A DNA stretch of 64,000 nt from Polyodon spathula (taxonomy: Eukaryota > Chordata > Actinopteri > Acipenseriformes > Polyodontidae). The notes under the pieces were generated by a model, which saw only the letters and a program-made list of their open reading frames with translations, made no database searches and was not told the origin of the DNA. The translations under genes and the position numbers were made by a program. The stretch is from positions 44,078,164 to 44,142,163 of the forward strand of contig NC_054535.1 in assembly GCF_017654505.1 (NCBI RefSeq). Reading direction: 5' to 3'. Below, one piece after another: positions 33,812 through 46,048 of this stretch; position 1 is the stretch's first letter; each line of letters begins with the position of its first letter.

Positions 33812-36221
33812 AATAATGAAATGGTAGAGCAGTACTACAGCAGGTTCGATATTGGAATTGTAATAAAGTAACTCTGTGGCTCCTTCTAAATCGATCCTCT
33901 TTTGAAATGCATCATTTTATAAGAGCTACATTTAAAGCAAACCATTACTTGCAAGGCACCTGATTGCTTTCTCCAAGATTTGTTTATGTTAGGGACATGC
34001 TTGTCTGGAGAGAGGGCAGGTTTTTCAGCTGATTTATACAGTACTCTGTACAGGGTTACAAACGCACAGCTGTCCTGCACCCAGTCCTGGATTTCAGAAC
34101 GTCCCTTTTTATGTACAATAACCTTCCCCTGCTAAGTCTGGCCTGAACTGATTGTGTGAATCGCAGCATGAATGAGTCTCACCTGAGTAGGTTTACTACT
34201 GTAATTAGAAGTTTATTTATAGCAGCCAGATTACTAAGCCTTTTTGCACCTGATCATGTAAATAATATTCTTAAATTGCAAGTTACATAATTGCAAAAGT
34301 TCCTGTGCAGATTGCTGGTAATCCGTGATGTAAGGCACAAAAAGAAAAGCCTTTTTTTTTTTTAAATTGGGTACCATGCTAGGTTAAAGAAAGTTCTCCG
34401 TTTTCGTGACATAATTTCAGGTAGCCTGTCTCTGCTTCTCATCACTTCCTGTTTGGTCGAAGCAGGGCGCTGGCTGCCAATTATGTCACACGTTAGGAAA
34501 CAGCTGGTTGGTAAATGACAGGAAAGGTGGTGTTGACAAGTGGGCTCTATCAGAGTAAACCGTGCAAACAGAGCTACACACACACACACACACACAAAAA
34601 TCACTATTTGCCACAATAAGGAGCCTTTTCGTTTAGTACCGTGCTACAGAAAGCTTACTCCTTGACGTCTTTGTAAAAGTAGAGTCGATGTGTTCCATGG
34701 GGTTTGGAAGATGTTTTGACAAGCTGTTACAGTCAGCTCCACAGCAGTGACAGCCAGCGTTTGGCTACAGTTTCTTTGCATTAAATACTATTGGCAGCAG
34801 GTCATAAGGAAACTTCAGGGGGAGAAGGACACTGAGGGCGCTTTCTGTGTTTCACCACACAAATGCATCTCCCGTGCAGTTGCTAAACAGCATCCATCTG
34901 ACAACTGAGGACAATGATCTGATCAAATGTTCACAGTTCAGCTTGTGGGCGTGCTTTATTAGCTATGCACCGCTACTACAGTAAATTAGGGTCTTTTTTT
35001 ATTATTAACCATATTGCTGTAAAAGCTGATAAATGGCTCCTATGGATTATTCTGACGATGGCAATTGGTTTTCATAATATAATGAATGTATGCTCGCAGG
35101 AAACTTGTGCTTGAATACAGACAATCAAGTTCAAGATTATTAGCAGTAATACATTTGAATAAAACATTAGAAGTAGCAGAAGTAGTATTTGGAAGATAGT
35201 CATATAATTAGATTATTATGTTTTACTTTTGCCAAGATAGAAAATAGAGTATTTATGTGGGCTCGAAAGTTTTAACCTGTGTTATTAAGTACGGTGCCGA
35301 CAAAAAAGGGACCAGATTTCAGGATCACTGTGACCATCTTCATTTCCAACATGTTTCACACTGTGAGGTGTCAATACATCTTTCACGCTCAAGATCATAA
35401 ACGTAATAAACAAGGTGTCTAACCTTAAGAAGTTTATGGTAGTAATTTCATTTGAAAAACAGCCTACTTAACAAATTGATTGAAGGCAGACGACAGTCCG
35501 AATTTATAGACAAGGGGTCAGCGCACAGCTACATGTGGAGCACTGTTTTACCAGGAGTAAACAGCATCATGAGAGTGCCCCCAATTAATGGGATTACCTT
35601 CCTGTTTGAGAGCATTGTAAGTCATTTATTGAGACATGTGCTCGGCAGAGATGCTGCTAACCAAACATATTGTCTGTGGTGTGTTTACAAGCCAGACAGG
35701 CCCTTGTGTGCGCTCATTAGAATGAACAGCGGGCCTTGTCGGGAAAGCAAGACCCTTGCATAGACAATTATTTACATTTTTTTTTTTTTTTTTTAATTAA
35801 ATGGTGTGTTTGAGTACCTTTTCCAAACAAAGGCAACCCCTTACAAAACTTGTGAGGACCCTTACCTTTCAGCTTGCAGAATTTGGCTCTGCAAACCATT
35901 TATGTCACACTTAAGACAAAGAAAGAATGCCTACAGAAGGTATTTTTCATCTGGTAATGTTTTTGCGAAGCCCCCTGCATGTCTCCTATTGCTAAGTAAA
36001 AGGTGTCTGCATTTAATCTAAATTGAATTACTTGACACTTCTCTTGACACCTTTACTGCTTGTCTCAGAGTCAGGCGGCCTGATTATTATTCCAGTATAA
36101 GTTATGTTGGTAGGCAACCTAACTCGAGTCATGTGGACGCTGACCTACTCAGTAACCTGCTGCTCCCTTGCTAAATTCATTGGATGCCTCCAAACAGTAA
36201 TGTACCGTTAACATTACAGGG

Positions 36222-36380
<159 letters not shown>

Positions 36381-36388
36381 ATTTTATA

Positions 36389-37496
36389 CAGGCACCTCCA
36401 AAATTATTGGCAGCCTTGATAGAGATGAGCAAAAAAGGCTATATAAAATAAACAACACAGGTAATGAGCTATATTGTAATTTTCCAATATGTGGAATAAG
36501 TTGTACTTTTATTAATGATTCAAGGGAATCAATCAAATTATAAATTTATTTCCAAAAAAATTAAGTGTCACAATTATTGGCACCCTTTGTTTTCAGTACT
36601 TTGTGCACCCTCCCCTTGCAAGGATAACAACACTGAGCCTTTTTCTATAATTTATTATGATACTGGAGAACACACTGGAAGGGATCTCAGACCATTCCTC
36701 CATACAGAATCTTTCCAGATCCTTGACATCCTTCGGTCTGCGCTTATGGACTGCCCTCTTCAGTTCAAACCACCGGTTTTCAATGGGATTCAAGTCCGGA
36801 GACTGAGATGGCCATTGCAAAATGTTGATTTTGTGGTCAATTAACCATTTCTTTGTGGATTTTGATGTGTGCTTGGGGTCATTGTCTTGCTGGAAGATCC
36901 ATTTGCGGCCAAGTTTATTTTACAGTAGGTACGAGGTACAGTAGGCGGGGGTAAGATGCACTGGCATCCTCTACCAGGCAGATTTACCACTGTTCCACTG
37001 GTTTTGAACTTCTTAATTATTGCCCTAGTAGTGGTAAGTGGTATATTTAGGTTTTCAGGTATTTTTTTGTAACTATTGCCTGATTTAGGAAGGTCAACAA
37101 CCATTTGTCTCTCTTCATTTGTGAGTTCTTTGCTTTTCCCCATGGTGATGGATGACAAATGGATTTTACATGTGTGTTACCTCATTTTTATACCCCAGTG
37201 AAACAGGAAGCCATGGAAGGCAACAATACAGTAACTTAAGACTGAGATGTACTTAAAGTAGAATGTTAATACAGATTTCATTTTGTTTGATCTTATTTAT
37301 AAGAATCTTTTGGGGTGCCAAAAATTTTGACACCTATCATTTTGATTAAAAAAAAATATTACTTCTTAAAAATAAATGTTTTCTCTGAGCAGTTGTATCA
37401 GTATAAAAGAATATAGCTCATTACCTGTGTTGTTTATTTTATACAGCCTTTTTTGCTCATCTTTATCAAGGGTACCAATAATTGTGGAGGTGCTTG
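36389..37496 (-). mobile_element. Tc1/mariner element with ~86-bp inverted repeats
   Basis: The termini read CAGGCACCTCCAAAATTATT (left) and, on the complement, CAAGCACCTCCACAATTATT (right). Similarity extends about 86 bp inward with only a handful of mismatches. TA dinucleotides flank both ends (36,387-36,388 and 37,497-37,498), the standard Tc1 target. At 1,108 bp it is shorter than a full element (~1.3-1.6 kb), consistent with an internal deletion. Confidence 0.92.
36593..37158 (-). pseudogene. Tc1-like transposase, internally deleted
   Basis: The minus-strand N-terminal part (from about 37,143 down) starts MGKSKELTNEERQMVVDL and has the helix-turn-helix region ending in TVVNLPGRG. The C-terminal part (36,820-36,593) holds [11 protein letters not shown] with the catalytic Glu. 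Between them the frame is broken and both catalytic Asp blocks are missing, so no active enzyme is possible. Confidence 0.88.
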
Positions 37497-37498
37497 TA

Positions 37499-37790
37499 TG
37501 TATACAGTGCCTTTAGAAAGTATACACCCCCTTTCAAAATTGTCACCTTTTTGTTTCCTTATAACCTTGAATTAAAATGCATTAAAATTGTTTTTTTTTC
37601 ATGTATGTACACATCCTACCCCACAACTTCCAAGTGAAAAAATATTCTAGAAATTTGTAGAAAATTAATTAAAAATAAAAACTGAAATAGCTTGGTTGGA
37701 TAAGTGTCCACCCCCCCTTGTAATAGCAATCCTAAATTTGTTCAGGTGTAACCAATCAAAATCACACACTAAGTTACACAAAAGAAGGGA
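37499..37790 (+). mobile_element. Second Tc1-like terminal region, adjacent to the first
   Basis: Immediately after the TA that closes the previous element comes TATACAGTGCCTTTAGAAAG and ACACCCCCTTTCAAAATTGT, the kind of CAGTGCCTT terminus common in fish Tc1-like elements. No partner end or transposase was found to the right, so only one end seems present. Confidence 0.5.
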
Positions 37791-38543
37791 TTTTGTCCGA
37801 AATGTCCTGAAATGTATATATTTCTAACCAGTTAATTCATTTCAATCTTATGTGTACATGCAAAAAAAAAGTTCATTTTAATGTCGAACCCTGTATTAGC
37901 ACTGGCTCCTGAAAGGGGAGTTGTGTTGTACTGTATGTCCAGTTTACACCGGTTTTGTATTATATTTTCTGTACACATGCGTACACAGGTCAGTACAGAC
38001 ATACTGTTTTGATTTTCGTTCCCTATACTTGTTGGAGGATAGAGTTATATCTCCTGTTTGTCCAACACAAAACGCACATGTTTGCATACCCATATGTCTT
38101 ACAAACACTGATCCTCTGGCTTAACTAGTAAACCTTTAAATGTTAATTATTAAAAATAAACTAAATATGAAAGGTATTGCTTTGAGCAGCATTGTTACCT
38201 TTCTCCACCATATTGGACAATGTACTGTATATCTGGGCACAAGAAGCACATGCATTTGATGCTACAATATTTTGTATTTTTTAATTCTGGGCTGATACTT
38301 GGAAACAACGGCTTTGAGTAGAAATACTATTGCAATTAATGTTAAAATCTTATAGGGCCTTAATTAATAAGTTTGTTATTAAACTGGCAATGTGCACCAC
38401 AATTTTAACATGGTAACATGGCCCCAGTGAAATACCATGTCTTGTTAATATTTGGTAACCATTTACCCATTTACTCCAGTATAATTTTATTCTTAAGAAT
38501 GTTATTTCACTAATTTTAGTGTGTGTGTGTGTGTGTGTTGTCT

Positions 38544-38550
38544 ATATATA

Positions 38551-38603
<53 letters not shown>

Positions 38604-39055
38604 CATCACCGTAGCCAGGTCCTGGTCTGTTTAATGTACCTTTGTTTTAAGTCCAGCAAGTTCAAATGATTGAAAACAAGGAAGGCTTGCAATTGCTTAT
38701 ATAACAGATATTGTACAAAGAAGGTCAGGCCTTGTGGGCTGTGTTGCTTAGGTTGTATCCCAGGTTTGTGAATATTTAATAGATCATCAAGAATATTCAT
38801 GACCTTAATTCACCCTTGGCTAGCAGGCAGTAATCTTCATGAATATTAATTTATGAAAGTACTGGGGGTGACAACTAGAATTGAGACCTTATATTCCTAT
38901 CCTTATTGAACTCCCTTGTGGTAATCCCAGGTTTCATGAATAGTTAATCAGTGCGTGACCTCGATTAACCCCCAAATCCTTACCGTCTACCCTCCCACAA
39001 AAGTCTTAAACCATGGATTACCATTTACAATTTTTGTTTTTTTTATCTTTAAATG

Positions 39056-39097
<42 letters not shown>
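38544..39097. repeat. (TA)n arrays flanking a 450-bp spacer
   Basis: A TG array (about 38,520-38,539) leads into a TA array at about 38,544-38,601, and a second TA array lies at 39,059-39,097. The spacer holds two related phrases, TCCCAGGTTTGTGAATA (about 38,758) and TCCCAGGTTTCATGAATA (about 38,927). Confidence 0.9.
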
Positions 39098-39101
<4 letters not shown>

Positions 39102-39532
39102 GTTGGTAAAATGAGGCTGAGAGCCTAATGGGGATATTTAAACATTCAGTTCAGTAAGTGAGTATGTTATTGTAAAATAGTACATAAAAACATTTAAATG
39201 AATGTATGTGTTATTTTAAAAACACCAGTCAATCTAGGTTGTTAAAGAGAAAACAAACCTACATTTTCAGAGATGTTATATGACCTGTATTTGAAATAGA
39301 TGTTCTTACCCTGCAAATTGAGGACAGAAGAGCTGTTAAATTATTTCATGGGTGTACTGGCAAATCAGAAGAAATGGCAAGAAACATATACACAAATTAA
39401 CAACTTTGTACTACACTTCTGGGTTAACTGGATGTTTGTTTTTTCATGTTTGGCCTGTGCACACTGAACTCTTCTGTAGTGTCGTAATGTGTTGAAACTG
39501 CAGGTATCAGCCCTCTCTTTGTTGTATTACAG

Positions 39533-40678
39533 ATGTTGACAGAGTAGAAGAAGAACACGAAGAAGAAGGAGAGCCCCAGGGAGAAGACAGCTGGTTTGGG
39601 AACACTTCGGACACTCCATCCGAGTCCTCCTGTGGGGATGTGCAGGATGAGCTCAGGATTTCACCCCACCAGGAACAGGACACCTCCACGGAGAGCTCTC
39701 TGGGCTGCCTCGCCCCCATGCAAGGGAATTCTCTGGAACTCTTTGGGCTTAACAATGAGGCATTCAAGCAGGGGAGCTTTGCCTGCAAGGACCAGCTGTC
39801 CTCCGTCGTCTCTTCTCTGAACGGGGATAGTTCCCAGGTGCTGGGCAAGCCGATGAGCAGCAACCTGAGACGTCTGCTGGAGGCTGGCTCCCTCAAGCTA
39901 GATCCGGGCGACCTTGCAGCAAGAGGGAGAGGGGGGCACTCCCCGCCAGTTAACATTGGTTCCAGCCTGGCCCTGTCCCCCTCTTCCCATCACGCCCAAC
40001 AGTTAGGTGCCCTTGCCCGGAAGCTGGCCAACAGCTCCTCCGCAGCTGCGTCCCCAGGAGCAGCAGCATTGTCTACAAACAGCATCAAGCAGGAGCCTTG
40101 CGATCTCTTTGTCACCAGCAGCAGTGGCGGAAGCGGGTTTGTGTGGGGAAGCCGTGAGAAGTGGCCGCCCACCAGCACAACCCCCAGCAGCAGCCTCTCC
40201 CCAGACTCTGCCATCCAGAAGCTGAAGGCAGCTGCCAATGCGGTTCTCCAGGACCAGAGCGCCGCGGTGGCGTCCTCCCCCTCTGCGTCGACAGCGGTGG
40301 GGAGGCCTGAAGAGACAGTGCGCTTTGACGCCTTCACCTCTCCCTTCAGCCCGCAGTCGGCTAGCTCCACGCTGGCGGCCCTTTCGAAGAAGGTGAGCGA
40401 GAGAGGTTTCTCCGGTCAGGTGGAACACCAGCCCCCTGCCAGTTCCTTCCTCTCACTGGTCTCCATGACCTCCTCGGCGGCACTGCTCAAAGAGGTGGCT
40501 GCCCGGGCTGCTGGGAACCTTCTGGCCGACAAGAAGGAGCCTCTGTCGCTGGTGGTAGGACCATCGGAGGACGTCAAGCCACTGCTGGACAAAAACCGGA
40601 CTATTTCACCGTCGCAAACCCTGGAGCTGCTGTTGCCATCCACAGCCAAGGGGAGGACCAAAGCCAGCAACCAAGGAG
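39533..40678 (+). CDS. znf827: znf827 coding exon 2 (Ser/Ala-rich regulatory region)
   Basis: This exon encodes residues 15-396 and the first base of codon 397; the acceptor is TTACAG and the donor GTACTG. It is in frame with exon 1 (CAT for His15) and has no zinc fingers. Blocks familiar from ZNF827 include SSNLRRLLEAGSLKLD, SHHAQQL-ALARKLA, SPDSAI-KLKAAANAVLQD, SASSTLAALSKKVSER and SSAALLKEVAARAAG. A SUMO-type site IKQEP is at about residue 200. The long polyproline run I recall in mammalian ZNF827 after AARAAG is absent; a charged linker replaces it. The minus-strand frames here (39,507-40,670) are shadows. Confidence 0.95.
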
Positions 40679-40978
40679 GTACTGTAGCGCATTGATCCTA
40701 GAATCCATAGGAGAGTCAAGCAGTCAGTAATCCGTTCTCTGAATGTGGGCTGAATCCAAAGATAAAATATCTTTCTAGAGAGCCATTTATGACTGGTATG
40801 CCTTGCTCTCCCGCTTGATTCTTCCTGTGGTATTCTCTTAGTTTTTTTGTTTATCGTGTTCGTTAGTTACTGATTATGTTGTTTCCCCCTGATTGTTGTA
40901 TTGTTTCCATGCCTAACACAGCAAGTAAAATATAAACTGAGCTGAAAAAGGGCTGTTCAGAGATGGTGAATCCATGAA

Positions 40979-41050
40979 GGTTTTACTACAGTTTTGATTG
41001 GTGTATAGGTAACAAGCTCAGGTGTGTCTTATTAAACTCCTAGTAAAACC
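40979..41050. repeat. 72-bp repeat with inverted ends
   Basis: GGTTTTACTA at 40,979-40,988 is the exact complement of TAGTAAAACC at 41,041-41,050. The interior (TTTGATTGGTGTATAGG, AGGTGTGTCTTATTAAA) seems familiar as a dispersed vertebrate repeat, but the family is not certain. Confidence 0.4.
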
Positions 41051-41699
41051 AGGAATGATCAAACTGCTATGCAATAGGAGTCTGACTGCCAGCCCTGCTG
41101 TCTGTGGATATACATTATATCTTGCTGTATCTCCAGATATTAGCAGCTGTACTGCATTTACAGGTGCTATTAAAACAATAATTAATTTTGTCTCTGTAAA
41201 AAGTCACCTTGTTAGGTAGGAAGGTGTTTGATGCTGTGGTACAGTCACAGTCCACTGAGGGCATTATCAGTTAGCACAGTATGTGTTACATTATTGGGGA
41301 GCTTGCAATAAATTGTAATTTAGACATGACCTTAGCTGTGTAGGTTAATTCCTGCCACATGCTTCTTAGTCCAGCTATGGGGATAATCTGGGAACGCTCT
41401 AGGTCAGCCAGGCATGCTGCGTGGGGCTCCGATGCTATAAAAAGTGCTATCTGCCTGAAAGAGTTGATGAGATCCTCTGAGCTTTGCGTGTGCTTGTCAG
41501 AGAAGAAGCAGAAGTAGACCACCCTAGCCAGGTTCTCTGTTAAATTCTTACATCCTTTCCTCAGCTTGGGCAGAGAGGGCCTCCACAGTGAAACAAGCAG
41601 GGACATGTAACAAGATATGCTGCGTTAGACTCCAATGTAATTAATATAATCCTTGTATTCTAGATTGTCAGTGCTCAGAACTCTGCTTCAAAGTACCGT

Positions 41700-42478
41700 A
41701 TTCCTTCAAATTTAAGAAGCACTTTTTAAACCAATTTTTTCTTCTCAAAAATGGCCTGCATCATAAATTTGAGTGCAGTATAGTGATGCGTGTATTAAAA
41801 TCGCCAACAAAAGATGTAACTGCCTGAGTACACCAACACCAACATGACTGCCTGGCAGTTGAAGGGTTCCATAGTAGTTATCCTGCGGAGCGGACACTCT
41901 CCTCCTCAATGTAAACAAAGCAAGCTTTTGTTCAGTGCTTGCCTGTGTAGCTATGGCTGTGGTGCAGTAGCCTCGATCTGGTGCTGCTAAGTTCTTAAAC
42001 AAGTGTAGGCTTCCCGGTCACGCCCCCCAGCCAATCAGGACCTCCCAATCAGCTCAGCTTGGGGCAAGCCTTCCTGTTTAGCAAAGCAGCAGCACAGTTG
42101 AAACAGCGACAGGATGCTCCCTGTCACAAATTAGCTTCCTAAGGAATTCGAAGAGAAGCTTTTACAATTTCAGCGTTTCGTTATTGGTCTCAGTTCTAAT
42201 CAGACCCCCGTTTTTTTCTACTTGCCAAGCAGTAACACAGTTCACAGAAAGGGAGAAATACATGTGTGAGTAATCACCACTGGAAATGAGGAGCAGCGCT
42301 TAACTGTAATGCTCTGTGTGACCTCAGACAACTGCAAACGGCCTGCATACATCGTTTTCTTATATGAGTAAATGCAGCTTTGTAAATGCATCTTTTTTTT
42401 TTTGATATTTTCCTGAAGTTGAGGGTTGAAACTTTGGGCTGCATTTTAAATTCGAGGGCATCTTAAATTTGAAGGAAT
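41700..42478. mobile_element. Non-autonomous DNA transposon, 18-bp TIR
   Basis: ATTCCTTCAAATTTAAGA at 41,700-41,717 is the perfect complement of 42,461-42,478. Further partial repeats of AAATTTGAG / AATTCGAGGGC lie just inside both ends, a sub-terminal pattern of DNA transposons. No transposase is encoded in the 779 bp, and no target duplication is clear. Confidence 0.6.
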
Positions 42479-43121
42479 GCTGAACTATATCCCGAATAAC
42501 TGTAAGAAGTATAAGTCAACTAGACAAATGGTTTGACAAATGCCTTATCTTATTGCCTTTTCTTATATGACTATATTAATCAATGAAGACATGTTGAAAA
42601 GCTTAAAGTAATTGTAGCTAGTTGTAGCAAACATAGTTACAGCAAACATGTATTTATAGTACACTGGGTTAACGGAAGTTCCAAGTTAGCTTGTCTTGCT
42701 TTACAGAAATTACTGCTTTACTTCCTTGTTTATTTTATCTCAGCTGTGTCTTCTAGGTCAAAGCATGTTACTGTCTGTCAATAGGCAGGGTTAGAAACGC
42801 CTGCTTGCCTGAGGCAAATTCAATGTGATGGGGAATAGCTGATGTCTGTGTCTCAGTAGTCCTCTGGGCGCGTACTTAAAGCAAATGTACAGATTAATAC
42901 CTGTGATGTCACATGTCACAGTATCCTCTTGCGTACTTAAAGAAATGTCCGATAAACTCTCAAGTTTTTCATGTAACATTTGCCTACACATCGTCACCAC
43001 TTATTCGTAAGTATTACGAATGTTTCGTAACGCCTTGATTCCGACCCTAACGGAATAAAAAGTGATAGCTATATTTTCACAAGAGGTTTTTTTTTCTCTA
43101 CGATAGCTTTATCGATATTAT

Positions 43122-43130
<9 letters not shown>

Positions 43131-43163
<33 letters not shown>
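43131..43163. repeat. A homopolymer
   Basis: An uninterrupted A run of about 33 nt. Confidence 0.95.
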
Positions 43164-43165
<2 letters not shown>

Positions 43166-43198
43166 ATTATGCATATTAAATTGATTATTGCAAAACTT

Positions 43199-43568
43199 AA
43201 ATGAAACGCCTCCAGCCTTTATTTACAATATTTGCCAGCAGACCCAGTGCATATTAGAGACTGGCGTTTATATTAGATCACTAGCTTGACATGCTTCAAG
43301 CGGTCATTGAGAAGCCGCTAACACACAACCTTGTAGCAACATTGTAACTCAATTGAAACATTCCAGCAACTTTGTTAAAAGGTTGTGTGTCAGTGAGAAC
43401 TAAGTAACAGAATAACACAATTACAATGTATTGTACACCCTGAAGTATAAAGCGAAAGTATAGTCTTTTTCTATGCACTGGTTAACAAGGATAAGGTATG
43501 CAAAATGTTGGAAAATGAACAAGCAGAAGTACAAATTTGCATTTAAAAATGGAATTAGATCTACCATT

Positions 43569-43621
<53 letters not shown>

Positions 43622-43990
43622 AAACTTCTAAAAAATGTTTTTAAAATCAACAATAAAAGCGATAAGTGTTTGTTTAATCTCAGACTTGTACATTTTTAAT
43701 ACAACAAAACACGTTAAAGTACACAAGGTTTGTATCTGGCCTACTTTCAGCACGCTTAAAAAACTTTTCATAATGTAAAAACTGCATTAAACAAATATGC
43801 ATTACATGTAGGCCTACCTTAAACTACGTTTTCTGTGATTATTATTTATTAATCCTGAGAGTCACTGTCATCGCTGTCACTTCATTACCCTCAAGCTCCT
43901 CCTCAGCTTCAGTGGCAGTGACAGAGACCCAGCGTTTATTTACAGTAATTGCCAGCAGACCCAGCGTGTATTAGAGACCCTGCAATTATT
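43199..43990. repeat. Degenerate dispersed repeat with internal (TAA)n
   Basis: A phrase of about 50 bp recurs at about 43,218-43,275 and 43,937-43,990 (GCCAGCAGACCCAG then ATTAGAGAC in both). A (TAA)n array at about 43,567-43,620 lies between them. The repeated ends in the same orientation suggest a local duplication or a decayed element. Confidence 0.5.
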
Positions 43991-44046
43991 TTAAGTTTTT
44001 CAGTACACCTGTTTATGCATATAATAATTAAAAAATGTATTACATT

Positions 44047-44048
<2 letters not shown>

Positions 44049-44081
<33 letters not shown>

Positions 44082-44134
44082 TTATTCATGAGTTCACTCA
44101 ACAAGGTCCACTTCCAAGTTAAAGCAATCCCACC

Positions 44135-44165
<31 letters not shown>

Positions 44166-44174
44166 AAAAAAAAG
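44049..44174. repeat. T, C and A homopolymer cluster
   Basis: A T run (about 44,049-44,079) is followed 55 bp later by a C run (about 44,137-44,155) and an A run (to about 44,173). Frames through it are artefacts. Confidence 0.9.
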
Positions 44175-45742
44175 TTGTTTAAATCCATAACAAGTCAGAG
44201 TAACAACCAATCAAGAAAAAAAAAAAAAAGTTAGCACTGTCCACAACAGTTTAGTAACAAGAGTGTTGTCCATGGCTTATATTTAGGGCATCTGATTTTC
44301 AGTTTTAAAAACACCCCTGATGCAAAAAAATTGGAGGATAGCCAATAAACACCGTAAAATCTGTGGAAATGGTTACTCAAATCACGTTGACTACATGCTT
44401 TTCACATAAGAAATAAAATAAAACCTACTACAAAAATAATAAATACATTTCCCTGTGCTGCTGGGCAATGTCCCTTCTTCCTGACTGTCATTGATTAGTT
44501 CTGAATACTTTAAACCCGCCCCAACTACTGAGTGACAGCACATTCCAACATTTCTATTGGAGACTTTGCTTGCGAGATTTGAAACGAGATTACAATTAGG
44601 ATGGAGGCTTGCTAGTAGGATTAAAGCTATATTACAATAGCTATATTATTAATAGCTATATTAAAATGTACAAAAATGCCTACACACAAAAACCCTAGAA
44701 GAATGTGCCCGTGATCATAGGGATTTCGTTATGGAAGACAGCAAAGGAAAGAAGGTACAGTTTAAGTGTACAAGTACTGTCGAGTTACTACTGTACATAT
44801 TTTGACAGAAAAAAAAAAACACTCAAGTTTTTTGAAAAGTAACCAGTACAGTTTATCAAAAATGAAAGCCGAAAAAAAAGATTTACATAAAACCTGAAAA
44901 TAGCTAAAAATAAGCACAGAAAAATACAATTAATAAAACCCGAAAAACAGAAGTCCTAGATATATTTTAATTGTGTTAAGGAACATGCTAGTGTCCACAT
45001 TTTGTTTTAAGCGATGACTGGCACTTGCTTACAATCTGCCCAGGATTACTGAGTATCTGCTCACTAGGGACTGACGTTGCTGGGATGCTTAATACTGCTG
45101 ACCAAAGGTACAATTTTTGGAACATCTTGGTTGTTTTTCTTCATGTTTACTCTAGGGTAGTTCAGATGAATAAATGCAGATTTTGTTTGCTGTTTTGTAG
45201 GGTGCCATCTCATTAAGCTGTCACGCAGATTAGTTGTGTTACCGGAGTATCCCAAACATTGCTTTCTTTATTCTACTTTCTCGCTGTCTTACTGTAGAAA
45301 ATAATTGCCAAACATTGTAGCTCAGTCGATACAGTAGTTCTTACACAATGCTCTTAACTTGCTCTGTTACTTTGAAGACTCCTGCACATACGCAATCCCA
45401 TCACTAAACACTCACAGGGGGCGGGGCAGGGGGGAGAATGTGTGGTCAATTGCATGCAAATTCAGTGAGTCGGACCTGTGCGGAGCAGAGAAGCTCTGCA
45501 CTTAATGCAAAAAATAATTGCCAATTCTAAATTTAATAAAAAATAAAAACTTTCCTTTGCTTAAACTCTTTACGCAAAAACGATGTGCATGCCTGACTAT
45601 CTATAGTTGTCAAACAGTAGAGTGTATCGATAAATCGATGCATCACCTCAGCCTTACTTGGAATGGAACAGAAACCTCCCTTCATCTCCCCTGATGTTTG
45701 TGTTCTCTCTCTGCATGGGATGCAAAGTTTATTAGGCATTAC

Positions 45743-45890
45743 AACTCCCCAGGAATGTTGTTGAAGCTGACACCCTGGGATCCTTCAAGAAGCTGCTTGA
45801 TGAGATTCTGAGATCAACAAGCTACTAGTAACCAAACGAGCAAGATGGGCCGAATGGCCTCCTCTCATTTGTAAACTTTCTTATGTTCTT
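45743..45890 (+). mobile_element. CR1/L2-like LINE 3' tail, copy A
   Basis: It encodes the decayed block LPRNVVEADTLGSFKKLLDEI and then CGAATGGCCTCCTCTCATTT and GTAAACTTTCTTATGTTCTT. The same sequence is at 62,990-63,243. This is the end of a non-LTR retrotransposon ORF plus its short 3' untranslated region. Confidence 0.75.
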
Positions 45891-46048
45891 ACAGTATCAT
45901 TTTAATAGCAAAACTGTATTTATCTTCCATACTGGAATTTCAATTGTGGGGAAACCTCAGTGTTTCCAGAATTATATTTTAAGGGCAATTCTCATACCTC
46001 CCATTAAATGTGCATTCTGTCACACTTTATCTAGCGTTCAGATATAAA

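Noticed and set aside
35452..35763. A 103-residue protein in intron 1
   Set aside because: No recognisable domain and no splice sites consistent with znf827; kept only as a possible non-coding conserved block.
39507..40670. Minus-strand genes opposite znf827 exon 2
   Set aside because: The open frames are shadows of a GC-rich coding exon; the + strand protein is recognised.
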